A stretch of DNA of 64,000 nucleotides from Coix lacryma-jobi var. lacryma-jobi (taxonomy: Eukaryota; Streptophyta; Magnoliopsida; Poales; Poaceae): contig CM019823.1 in assembly GCA_009763385.1 (NCBI GenBank), positions 41,040,444-41,104,443 of the forward strand, given 5' to 3'. Made by a program: the position numbers and the translations under genes. How positions within the stretch are numbered: the stretch's first letter is position 1; every line of letters starts with the position of its first letter. This document shows positions 1 through 9,272 of the stretch, one piece after another. Below the pieces are notes generated by a model. That model ran no database searches. It saw only the letters and a list, made by a program, of their open reading frames with translations, and was not told where the DNA came from.

Positions 1-111
1 GTTTAATTAGTTTATTTTAATCTTTTAGAGAAATAGAGATCATTTAAATCATTTTTTACAAAAATTAGAATATAATACTTTAGTTTACTGTTCAACTACA
101 AATACAGAAGG

Positions 112-357
112 ATGCCTGCTTGGTATGTTGTTTTCGAGGGCACCAAGCCAGGTATTTACACCAGCTAAGCCGAGTGCAGTCAGTATGTTCTCAAAGTTAA
201 GGGAGCTGTGCATAAAAAGTACAAGTCTTTTGAGGAAGCTTCTGCAGCTCTAGAGGCTTTCAACTCAAGAATCAACTCAATTCCTACTGCACCTACCCCT
301 ACCTTACCTTCCTATCAGGTTGGAGTGGCAGGCAGTCCATCTTGTTGGACACTGTGA
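112..357 (+). pseudogene. Broken RNase H1 N-terminal / caulimovirus viroplasmin-like domain
   Basis: The frame from ATG 112 to TGA 355-357 (81 codons) resembles the short domain (PF01693) found at the N terminus of eukaryotic RNase H1, where it binds RNA/DNA hybrids, and in viroplasmin-like proteins. Visible hallmarks are the opening WYVVFEG, a GIYTS turn, the Y-V-LKVKGA strand and the K-SFEEASAALEAF helix. An in-frame TAA at 166-168 sits where the family normally has tryptophan. No RNase H catalytic domain follows: after 357 the DNA is AT-rich and leads to the TNP2 gene. Such single domains do occur in plant transposons, so this is probably a captured or ancestral accessory exon of the CACTA element, now dead. 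It need not be of viral origin. Confidence 0.6.
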
Positions 358-637
358 TGTGGGAAAAAATATGCAGGTGTTGTTAGTTGCTTTGGTTGTG
401 GCCAAGTGGATGAGGCTGCACTGTTATCTTAATGTAATAATTAATTAGACAAGTTCAACTGCTACTACTTATATGCCATCATGCTTACTAAATTTGGGTG
501 TCATGAACTTGTTTATAAATTTGAGCTAGAAAATTAAATTTGTTGATAAGAATGAGAGATATAATTATGTTATATGTCATTTTATAATTTCATTTGTTTA
601 TAAGAATGCGAGATATAATTATGTGATATGTCATATA
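358..637. other. AT-rich spacer before TNP2
   Basis: No gene is seen. The stretch contains two near copies of a short AT-rich motif (around 547-582 and 599-635, each with AAGAATG-GAGATATAATTATG) just before the first transposase codons. The AG at 641-642, just after the first ATG, could act as a splice acceptor for the TNP2 exon. Confidence 0.4.
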
Positions 638-3600
638 ATGCAGACGATGACACGTCACTGGATGTACAATGCTGATCGTCGCTCAAAAGAGTTCATTGAT
701 GGCGTGCATTATTTTTTAACAGTGGCCGAGGCAAACAAGCGGAATGGTTTTATGTGCTATCCATGTGCCCTTTGTAATAATTCGAAGGAATATTCTAGGT
801 CAAGTAGTCTTCACTCACACTTGTTCAAGTCGGGTTTCATGCCAAACTATAGTTGTTGGACGAAGCATGGAGAAACTGGGGTTATGATGGAAGAAGGTGA
901 AGAAGAACAATTGGACCCTGACGATGACATTATTGCTCAATACGGTGACTTTGGTGATACTGCAATGGGGGAAGGTGAAGAAGAGGCAAGTGCAGAAGAC
1001 ACACTTACTGAAGATGATGCTCTTGGTGATGTCATTCGTGATGCACAAAGAGATTGCGAAAGTGAAAAGGAGAAGGCTAAGTTTGACTGTATGCTAGAGG
1101 ATCATAGGAAATTACTATACTTGTCTGCTGCAGATGGACAAAAAAAGTTGGGTACAACACTTGAGTTGCTACAATGGAAGGCACAGAATGGTGTATCTGA
1201 CAAGGCATTTGGACAATTATTGAAGATTATAAAACAAAAGATGCTTCCGAAGCTTAACGAATTGCCCGCCACTACGTACGAAGCAAAACAAGTCGTATGT
1301 CCTTTGGGTTTAGAAATCCAGAAGATACATGCATGTCCTAATGACTCCATCCTGTACCGTGGCGAGGAATACGAGAATTTGGATGAATGCCCTGTATGTA
1401 AAGCGTCACGATATAAGATCAGGCGAGATGACCCTGGCGATGTTGAGGGTGAAGAACGTCCCCGGAAGAAAATCTCTGCCAAAGTTATGTGGTACGCTCC
1501 TATAATACCACGCCTGAAACATCTGTTCAGAAACAAGGACCATGCAAAGTTGGTGCGATGGCACAAAGAAGACCGTAAGGTAGACAACATGTTAAGACAC
1601 CCTGCTGATGGGTCCCAGTGGAGAGCAATAGATAGAGAATTCCCGGAATTTGCAAAAGACGCTAGAAACTTAAGGTTTGGTTTAAGTACGGACGAGATGA
1701 ATCCTTTTGGGGAACAGAGCAGTAGTCATAGCACGTGGCCTGTTACTCTATGTATCTACAACCTTCCTCCATGGTTATGCATGAAGCGGAAGTTCATTAT
1801 GATGCCAGTGCTCATCCAATGCCCGAGGCAGCCTGGCAACGACATCGATGTCTACCTGAGGCCATTAGTTGAGGAACTCCTACTTTTATGGAGTAAATCA
1901 GGTGTACGTGTTTGGTATGATTACAAACAGGAACACTTTGACCTGCGAGCATTGTTGTTCGTAACAATCAATGATTGGTCTGCTCTAAGTAATCTTTCAG
2001 GACAGACAAACAAGGGATATAATGCATGCACACATTGTTTTGATGACATGGATAGTATATATTTGAAAAAATGTAGAAAGGTAGTGTACCTTGGGCATCG
2101 TCAATTTCTTTCTGTGAATCACCAGGTTAGAAAGAAAGGCAAGCATTTTAAAGGTGAGACAGACCACCGGAGCAAGCCTCGCAACAGAACTGGGGAAGAT
2201 GTACTTGAGATGATCAAGGATGTGAAAGTAGTCTTTGGAAAGGGGACGGGCAGTGAACCTGTTCCGAAAGACGCTACGTGACACGCACCCATGTGAAAGA
2301 AGAAGTCAATATTTTAGGAGCTACCCTATTGGCATGTACTAGAGGTCCGCCACGCGATCGACGTGATGCACCTGACAAAGAATCTTTGTGTCAACCTTCT
2401 AGGATTCATGGGTGTGTATGAGAAGTCTAAGGATACACTTGAAGCACGACAAGACTTGCAGCGCATGCAATTTCTCAGAAGGCAATTAATCCACTAGAAC
2501 TAGCTACTCTACAGAATGATGTGGTTCAATGTCTTGTGAGCTTTGAGTTGGTGTTCCCTCCATCCTTCTTTAATATCATGACACACCTCCTAGTTCACCT
2601 GGTCAAGGAGATTCATATTCTCGATCCTGTGTTCCTACACAACATGTTCCCCTTCGAGAGGTTCATGGGAGTACTGAAAAAATATGTTCACCAACGTGCT
2701 TGGCCAGAAGGAAGCATCGCCAAGGGCTATGGGACAGAGGAGGTCATTGAGTTCTGTATTGACTTTATTCCTGACCTTGACCCGATTGGTGTTCCTGAAT
2801 CGCGGCACGAGGGGAGGCTGTGTGGAAAGGGGACACTAGGGAAGAAAACATATATCGGTACGGGGAACGATTATTTCAATAAAGCGCACTACACAGTTCT
2901 TCAAAACGCATCCGTGGTGGATCCATATATCGAGGTACACAAGGAGTTCCTACGATCCTAATTTTCTGGAAAGAATGAAGTTTGGATTGCACGTGAGCAC
3001 ATGAATACTTTTAGCACTTGGTTGCGAAAAGAATGTCTGGATGATAACAATATTGATGAGCAACTATATTTGTTGGCTAGGCAACCATCATGGCACATCC
3101 TCATGTACAAAGTGTATGAGATAAATGGAAACGCATTTTACACCATTGCCCAAGATAAAAGGAGCACAAACCAAAATAGTGGTGTTCGCGTAGATGCCAC
3201 AGACCCAAATGGAAAGAGGCAAACATATTATGGCCGCATAGAGAAGATTTGGGAACTAGACTACGCACCTAATTTTAAAGTCCCTTTGTTTCGATGCCAA
3301 TGGGTCAAGACGACCGGAGGCGGAGTAACAATTGACAAGGAGTATGAAATGACAACAGTGGATCTCAACAATATTGGATACAAAGATGAACCATTCGTCC
3401 TTGCTGCTGATGTGAATCAGGTGTTCTACGTGAAAGACATGTCTACAAAACCCAAGAGAGGGAAAAATGACGATAAATCAACCAAGGAGCCAAAACGCCA
3501 CATAGTTCTATCAGGAAGAAGAAACATCGTGAGAATTGAGGACAAGTCAGACATGTCAGAAGATTATGAAAGGGATGACCGAATACCGCCCTTCAGTGTG

Positions 3601-3879
3601 ACCAAAGATCCAAGCATCCTGCTCATGGAATTAAATAGTCCGCTATTTGTGCCGCTATAGCCCGAAATAGCTTGAAAAAAATTGTGCCGCTATATGCGTT
3701 CATGCACAATTCTGCCGCTAAAGTCCGCTAATTACAGTTTATAAAACGCTAAACACTTTAGCTTTAGCTCGCTATTTAAAACCATGATCCTGCTAAATAC
3801 TGAGGAGACTCTATGGTTACGACATGATCATAACCAAGGGACATACGTCAAGAAGAAGATCACCAGTGTACCCGCTTGA
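638..3879 (+). pseudogene. TNP2-type CACTA transposase, decayed (element 1)
   Basis: Domains in order: an N-terminal transposase-associated domain (WMYNADR, then C-x2-C type cysteines, about 650-880); the TNP2 catalytic region (Transposase_21, about 1330-2470; CPNDSILYRGEEYE, CPVCKASRY, and FGLSTDEMNPFG region with DDE-type acidic residues); DUF4218 (about 2521-2960, FPFERFMGVLKKYVH); and DUF4216 (about 3001-3620 and 3795-3879, YYGRIEKIWELDY). Damage: three stops in 40 bp at 2279-2281, 2294-2296 and 2315-2317; an internal deletion with frame change near 2472-2476, where the conserved -EARQDLQRM block jumps to AISQKAINPLE, losing roughly 70 codons by comparison with the family; a TAA at 2959-2961; and a MITE at 3624-3786. 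Across the MITE the frame resumes exactly and ends at TGA 3877-3879. ATG 638 is the first in-frame ATG; another is at 647. The gene cannot make a working transposase. Confidence 0.88.
3624..3786. mobile_element. 163-bp hAT-like MITE inside the TNP2 reading frame
   Basis: The insert is flanked by an 8-bp direct repeat ATCCTGCT (3616-3623 and 3787-3794), the duplication length of hAT elements. Its ends are inverted repeats: CATGGAATTAAATAG at the left and the reverse complement of CATGGTTTTAAATAG at the right. Removing the insert and one duplication restores the DUF4216 reading frame to its stop at 3877. The short inner motif GCCGCTA recurs. No coding capacity. Confidence 0.88.
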
Positions 3880-4618
3880 TATATAGTTATGCTTTAACTA
3901 ATATTATGTATTACAGTTTTTGTGTAATTAATAATAATTTTGGATAGTCATGGTTCGTTGATGTCGGTGTCGAAATGACTTGATTTATTTTTGGCAAGCA
4001 TATAAGCCCAAATTGATGCCCCACAAGAGGTGTTAGATTTTTCTGATTATTATTTTAATTATTACTTTTTTGTCTGTGCCGAATGAGATAAAAGTAGCAA
4101 ACCATCTCCGAAAAATCACAAACTTGTTGGTTGCCTCACCCGTGTCACGTGACAGCCTAAGAAAAAGTTTGAGACCAATACGACACAGAAACGTATATGA
4201 ACTACACAAATTTATCTTTTTAAATTATATTGCAATTTAACAGTGAATTTCTCTATCGTGTATTTGGACAATGAAAGATGAACAACCCAAAATTTAACGT
4301 TCAGGTAATGCAAAAACAATTTTCCTATCGAGAACCAGTTGTTTCAGATATTTAAATTTAACATTATATTTTTGCATTAACAAAATATGAATTGTTATTT
4401 ATATTTATATTCGTTATTATAAGAAAAGAAAAGAATTTATGTTACAAATTTTTCTACTATACAATAAGGTAAAACGAAATACAACTGTTATTTTAAAGTA
4501 ATTTTATGCCTAATATTGAATTTACTATGCAATTAACAAGTATTACAACATATTAATATAGTGAAAACCTAATACACAACCCAAAATACAGAAATCCCAA
4601 AATAGTGGCGGGAAAGAA
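3880..4618. other. AT-rich inter-gene region of CACTA element 1
   Basis: Lies between the TNP2 stop and the repeat/promoter block. Mostly A+T with no open frame of note; it probably holds the 3' UTR of TNP2. I see no further repeat or gene in it. Confidence 0.5.
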
Positions 4619-4722
4619 CCTTTAGTCCCGGGCCGTGGAACCACCCGAGACTAAAGGTACATTTAGTCCCGGGCGTAAAGGTCTTTTAGTCCCGGGTGGT
4701 GCCACGGCCCGGGACTAAAACC
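4619..4722. repeat. Inverted CTTTAGTCCCGGG repeats (CACTA sub-terminal type)
   Basis: Two inverted pairs of TTTAGTCCCGGG-type motifs occur: at 4620-4631 with 4647-4656, and at 4662-4672 and 4684-4695 with 4709-4719. They form two hairpins (arms GGGCCGTGG/CCACCCG and GGTGGTGCCACGGCCC). The same TAGTCCCGG/CCGGGACTA core marks the 3' sub-terminal region at 29830-30050. In En/Spm such motifs are the binding sites of the TNPA protein. Here they sit directly before a TATA-like box, so they may regulate the downstream gene. Confidence 0.7.
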
Positions 4723-4728
4723 TCTTCG

Positions 4729-4737
4729 CATATATAG
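4729..4737 (+). promoter_or_regulatory. TATA-like box for the transposase/ULP1 gene
   Basis: CATATATAG follows the inverted repeats directly. The next 300 bp are C-rich leader-like DNA without the AT content of the surrounding sequence. Position and orientation fit the promoter of the 25360-29393 gene before the copia insertion separated them by 19 kb. Inferred from sequence only. Confidence 0.5.
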
Positions 4738-5046
4738 GGCACAGTGCCCTCCTTCTTCCTCAGATCGACGTCAGACCGCCCGCGCCGCCGCCTCCCTCGC
4801 CGTCTCCGATCTAGTGCCGCGCCGCCGCCGTCCTCGACCTCCCTCGTCGACGTCCGCCTCGCCGTCGTCCTCTTCCACGTCGCCCTCCACCTTCCGTCGA
4901 TCTTCGTCCTCTCGCGCGGCCTCGTCCACTCCCCTCGCCGTGGCCCTCGCCCTCACCCTCGCCGCCGTACGCCTCGGCCAGGACTACGGCGGTCGTTCGC
5001 CGTTCGCCGTTGCCGCCTCGTCCTCGCCGTTCGCCGTCGTTGCCGC
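4738..5046 (+). other. GC-rich leader segment interrupted by the copia insertion
   Basis: CpG-rich DNA built from loose CGTCCTCGCCGTCG-like units. The sequence resumes after the copia element at 24065 with the duplicated GCCGC and continues in the same style at about 24540-24715. Small open frames exist in several phases because stop codons are rare in GC-rich DNA; none has a recognisable product. Probably the 5' UTR or leader exon of the transposase/ULP1 transcript. Confidence 0.5.
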
Positions 5047-5559
5047 TGAAAGCCCTAGTTTGATTTTGGTTAATTAATGAAACCTATTTGGTCTAATCCT
5101 ATTGCTAAGCATGTGTGTAGCTTATAAGAAAGGATTGTGACAAAGCCAAGTGGTGGAGCTAGCTAGGTGGCAACCATGAAGGATGGTGATGGCCACAAGC
5201 ACTCAAGAGATCAAATGCTCTACCATTGGTGAAACTTGAGAAGAAGAGAAGAGATGGAGCAAAGAGGCCCGAAGGCAAAGGTATAATCTATAGGGCTCTT
5301 TGTTTTGGTGATCAAGATACTTAGCGAGTGTGATCACGTTTAGGATAGATAGCCGTACTATTAAGAGGAGATTATTCACGGCTTATGCGGTGTTCAAGTG
5401 CCACTAGGTGTTCTCTAACATATCGATGCTATAGACCTAGTGAGAGACTAACAAAACCCTTGATAAATGTTTTGCAAAATGCTAACACTCGTGCACAAGT
5501 GTTGGAACACTTTGGTGTTGGCGCATGGGAGCAAGGGTAGAAGTTAGATTGTGAAAGAT

Positions 5560-6090
5560 GCCAAGTTAGGGGCATCGGACGCTGCTGGCGGCGGCATCGG
5601 ACGCTGGCCGAGCGTCCGATGGCAAACCCTAACTGCTGACTGTTGTCGAGATAACATCGGACGCTGGCAACGGACGCTGGCGTTTCACTGTTGCAGAGTC
5701 CGATGTTCATGACGTGGCACAAGCGTGCTTTCCAGGGAGCATCGGACGCTGGGCTGCGTCCGATGCCAATCCATCGGACGCGTCCGATGTGGTTTGGTGC
5801 GTTCTGGAACCTTTCTGTTGTGTCATCGGACGCAGGGGTTGAGCGTCTGATGCTATCGTTCCGGCGCGTCCGATGTAAGGGTGTTTTTGCGCAGACTTGA
5901 GCAAAGGCATCGAAGCGTCCGATGCTATCGTTCCGGCGCGTCCAATGCCACTTTAACCAGCGCGAGAAGGAATGTGACCGTTGGGATCTAACGGGCTGAA
6001 TTCATAGCGGTGGGACACGTGGTGCTCATCGGAGCATCGGACGCTGAGGGAGCGTCCGATGGCCCCGACACCGGCGCGTCCGATGCTTCT
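5560..6090 (+). repeat. Cluster of CATCGGACGC/GCGTCCGATG palindromic half-sites in U3
   Basis: About 17 copies or near copies of CATCGGACGC in either orientation lie in 530 bp, some abutting to form a perfect 18-bp palindrome (5772-5789), others separated by 5-10 bp as inverted pairs. They end about 50 bp before the TATA-like box. The 3' LTR repeats the cluster at 18090-18620. Palindromic CGG/CCG-type clusters are described for Sirevirus LTRs; a role as enhancer or protein-binding array is inference. Confidence 0.85.
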
Positions 6091-6124
6091 GTTTCGGGCC
6101 CAACGGCTAGGCCGACTTGTGTGG

Positions 6125-6134
6125 CCTATTTAAG
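6125..6134 (+). promoter_or_regulatory. Probable LTR core promoter (TATA-like box)
   Basis: CTATTTAAGG lies just after the palindrome array in an otherwise GC-rich block, followed by pyrimidine-rich DNA suited to a start site some 30 bp on. Copied in the 3' LTR near 18656-18665. Confidence 0.5.
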
Positions 6135-7158
6135 GGGCTTGACCGGCTTGCTAGGCATTACTCTTGCACATTTTGATTCCTAAGCATACTAGTGAGCTTT
6201 GGCAAGCCTTCCAACTCATCTCCCAAGTTGATTTGATCAAACCAAGTGAGATTGAGTGATCTAGTGCGTGATTTGAAAGAGTTCAATCTAGTGGCACTAG
6301 TTCTTCGTATCGGCATTGAGTTTTCTTGTTACTCTTGGCATTTGCCGGTGCCTAGACGGCTTGGAGGTGTTGAGGTGGTTTTGGCAAGAGAAGGAGATTG
6401 TTCTTGGCCACCACTGATCGTGATTGTGAGAGGTTTTGGAGCCTCACCTCGCCGGAGCGGCAAGAGGAATCCTTAGTGGATTGCTCGTGTCATTGAGCTA
6501 CCTCACTAGCGGTAGATTCTTGTGGCGCTCTTTGTGAGCTTGGCTTTGCGCCGATTAGCCACCGAGTCACCTAGTGTTGGTCGACACAACGGGGAGTAGC
6601 GTGCCGGCAAGCACGTGAACCTCGGGATAAATCTTGGTGTCCCGTGTGCTTATTGTGATTACTTCCACATCTTGGAGATTGGTCTTCATATTCATATTCT
6701 TGGTGATTGGCATCACGAGCGGATTTCACCGGTGATTGGCTCTCTACTAGGCGATCCCGAAGGCTCGGTGAAACCACCTCTATCAAGCTCATTTACTTTG
6801 TGTATTTACTTTGAGCTATTTCTCTTGTGTAGATACTATCTCTTGTTATATTCCTTGTGTAGCTAATTGTGATTAGCTTGCTTAGTCTATCTATTGCACA
6901 CACTTGTCTCGTATACATTTTGTACATCATACTTGTACTAGAGCTAGTTAGTTTTATTCCGCATTAGATAATTAGCTCTAATTGCTTGTGTGACATAGAT
7001 ATATTAGGTAGAATTGTTGGATAGGTGGCTTGCAACACACTATTAGGCTAGCGCAAAAAGCTCCGCCATTTGTTATACTAATAGTGTTTGCCTAAGTAAT
7101 TTTTGTAGATTTTAATTAGGCTATTCACCCCCCCTCTAGCCAATTTGGACCTTTCAAG

Positions 7159-7175
7159 TGGTATCGGAGCCGTGG
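7159..7175 (+). promoter_or_regulatory. Primer binding site, initiator tRNA-Met type
   Basis: TGGTATCGGAGC begins two bases after the 5' LTR. The complement of the plant initiator tRNA-Met 3' end is TGGTATCAGAGC, so there is one mismatch in the first twelve bases. Confidence 0.85.
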
Positions 7176-7214
7176 TCACCGTTTGTTTGAGGCTTAACAT
7201 CCTCCGGTGTTAAA

Positions 7215-9260
7215 ATGGCTCAAATCAACTATATGGGGAAGCCACCACATTTTGACGGCACCAACTTTGATTGTTGGAAGAGGAAGATGTGTGCATTCAC
7301 AAGAGGAATGAATAGAAAGATTTGGGAAGTGATTGAGAATGATTTTGCGGTAATTGACCCCGCAAGTACCACTCCAAGAGAAGAAGAGAAGCTTCAATGG
7401 AATGATGTGGCAATCAACTTATTTTATGAAGCATTTAACACAAAGGTGTTTGAGCAAATCAAGGACCTTGAAAGAGAAAATGAAATATGGGAAAGATTAG
7501 AAGAAACATATGAGGGCACCAAGGTGGTCAAGGGTGCCAAGCTATACATTCTCAAGGACAAGCTCGCCATGTTCAAGATGCAAGATGATGAAAGCATATC
7601 GGAGATGTTTCACCGGTTGCAAGTCATTATCAATGACTTGAAGGCCTTGGGAGAAAAGGTAGAGGACAAGGACTTTTCTCACAAGTTCTTGAGATGCTTA
7701 CCACCAAGGTTTGATACTTTGGTGACTATCCTAGTGAGGGAAGGATTGGATACGGTAACCCCAAACCAAGTACTAGGTGATGTGGTCACACAAGACACAT
7801 ACCGTGTGGAAAGGGATGGGGGAGCCCAAGAAGAAGAAAAGAAGAAGAGGACCGTGGCATTCAAAGCTTCATATTCCAAGAGAAAGAGCAAGGGCAAGGC
7901 AAAGAAGGAAGAAAGTGATGATGAAGCTAGTACAAGTCCAAGTGAAATGGATGATGAAGAAATGGCTCTCTTCGTGAAGAGGTTTGGCAAGTTCATGAAG
8001 AATAAGTGCTATGGAGCAAGAAAGAGAAGAGATGCAACCAAAAGCACTACCAAAAGGTGCTATAGATGCAAAAGCAAGGATCACTTCATTGCGGATTGTC
8101 CACAATCTAGTGATGAAGATGATGATGACAAGAAGAACAAGAAGAAGAAAGACAAGAAAGAAAGAAAAGAAAAGAAAGAGAATAAGATGGGAAAGAAGAA
8201 GGGTGGTTCCTATGTTGTGACATGGGATAGTGATGCTTCTTCAAGCGATGATGATGATTCTAGTGATGATGAAAGGAAGACCACCAAGAAGAAGGCTATG
8301 GCTAGTCTTGCTATATCAAGCAAGCCTTCTATCTTCAACACTCCATCGACATGCTTCATGGCTAAGGCCACTAAGGTATCATCCGATGAGAGTGATAGTG
8401 AGAGTGATAGTGATGATGATGAGGAATACTCAAAGGAGGACCTCATGAGCATGCTACAAGATGCTCACTCTTACATTGAGACTAAGAGGAAGGAGTGCAA
8501 AGAATTGCGCAAGGCCAACAAGGCTCTTGAGCAATCCTTTGATGAGCTCAAGTCTACTCATGAGAGGCTAGAGAAAGCCCATGAGAAGCTTGATCAAGCT
8601 CACACTAGGCTTAAGGAAGCCCACTCCTCCCTCCTTGATCAAAGTAAGATTGAGGATGTTGTAGAGACTTGCAATGTAGGAGTAACATGTGATATACTTG
8701 ATGAATCTTTTTATGCTCCTATTATTGTTGCTCCCACCAATGCATCATCATCATCTAGCTCAACTAAAATGCCTACTTCTACTACATGTGATTCATCATT
8801 AGTGGTAGAAAATGAGAACCTTAAGAACAAGGTGTATGAGCTCACTCATGTTTTAGGCAATGCCTATGGTGGAGATGCCCGCTTGCTTAAGTGTTTGGGT
8901 AGCCAAAGATGTCCACTCAACAAGGAGGGACTTGGCTATACCCCCAAGAAGGGCAAAGCCGCTTTTGCTCCTCACAAGACTAGTTTTGTGAAGAGCAATG
9001 GTCGGTATTGCTACAATTGCAAGCAATCCGGGCACATACAGCAAAATTGCTTTAACAAAAACAAAAACAAGAATAATGCTCATATTTCATCTATTAGACT
9101 TGATTCTTGTTATATGCTTACAAAGGGCACTATTGGTGTGAAGGCTAAGTATATTGGTGCACCCATGGTTGGCCCAAAGAAAAAGGCAATTTGGGTGCCC
9201 AAGAGCTTGGTGACTAACCTTGGAGGACCCAAAAAGGTTTGGGTACCTAAAAAGAATTGA
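7215..9260 (+). CDS. gag: Copia gag polyprotein (681 codons), two zinc knuckles
   Basis: Capsid/nucleocapsid protein that packages element RNA in cytoplasmic virus-like particles. ATG 7215 is the first start after the primer site. Residues 1-210 match the plant copia gag fold (DUF4219/UBN2 type: FDGTNFDCWKRKM near the start, IWERLEETYEGT and LKDKLAMFKM in the middle). A first CCHC knuckle lies near residue 282 (C-x2-C-x4-H-x4-C) and a second near residue 599. Between them are a lysine-rich stretch, Ser/Asp-rich acidic runs and a heptad-like coiled coil (about 430-490). The length and double knuckle suit a Sirevirus gag. It ends at TGA 9258-9260, in frame with pol, with a second stop TAG at 9270-9272. 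The frame is otherwise intact. Confidence 0.9.
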   Translation: MAQINYMGKPPHFDGTNFDCWKRKMCAFTRGMNRKIWEVIENDFAVIDPASTTPREEEKLQWNDVAINLFYEAFNTKVFEQIKDLERENEIWERLEETYEGTKVVKGAKLYILKDKLAMFKMQDDESISEMFHRLQVIINDLKALGEKVEDKDFSHKFLRCLPPRFDTLVTILVREGLDTVTPNQVLGDVVTQDTYRVERDGGAQEEEKKKRTVAFKASYSKRKSKGKAKKEESDDEASTSPSEMDDEEMALFVKRFGKFMKNKCYGARKRRDATKSTTKRCYRCKSKDHFIADCPQSSDEDDDDKKNKKKKDKKERKEKKENKMGKKKGGSYVVTWDSDASSSDDDDSSDDERKTTKKKAMASLAISSKPSIFNTPSTCFMAKATKVSSDESDSESDSDDDEEYSKEDLMSMLQDAHSYIETKRKECKELRKANKALEQSFDELKSTHERLEKAHEKLDQAHTRLKEAHSSLLDQSKIEDVVETCNVGVTCDILDESFYAPIIVAPTNASSSSSSTKMPTSTTCDSSLVVENENLKNKVYELTHVLGNAYGGDARLLKCLGSQRCPLNKEGLGYTPKKGKAAFAPHKTSFVKSNGRYCYNCKQSGHIQQNCFNKNKNKNNAHISSIRLDSCYMLTKGTIGVKAKYIGAPMVGPKKKAIWVPKSLVTNLGGPKKVWVPKKN

Positions 9261-9272
9261 TCTCTTTTGTAG

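Larger units (their letters stand above)
5047..7156 (+). repeat. 5' LTR of the Sirevirus-like element (2110 bp)
   Basis: Begins TGAAAGCCCTAG and ends CCTTTCA. It is directly preceded by GCCGC and followed by the primer binding site. Contains the palindrome cluster (5560-6090) and a TATA-like CTATTTAAGG at 6125-6134, which is the likely U3 promoter. The same boundaries recur at 13558 and 24064. Confidence 0.94.

Noticed and set aside
112..357. An endogenous caulimovirus
   Set aside because: Only the small viroplasmin/RNase H1-type domain is present. No movement protein, coat or viral reverse transcriptase is found near it, and the domain also occurs in RNase H1 and transposons.
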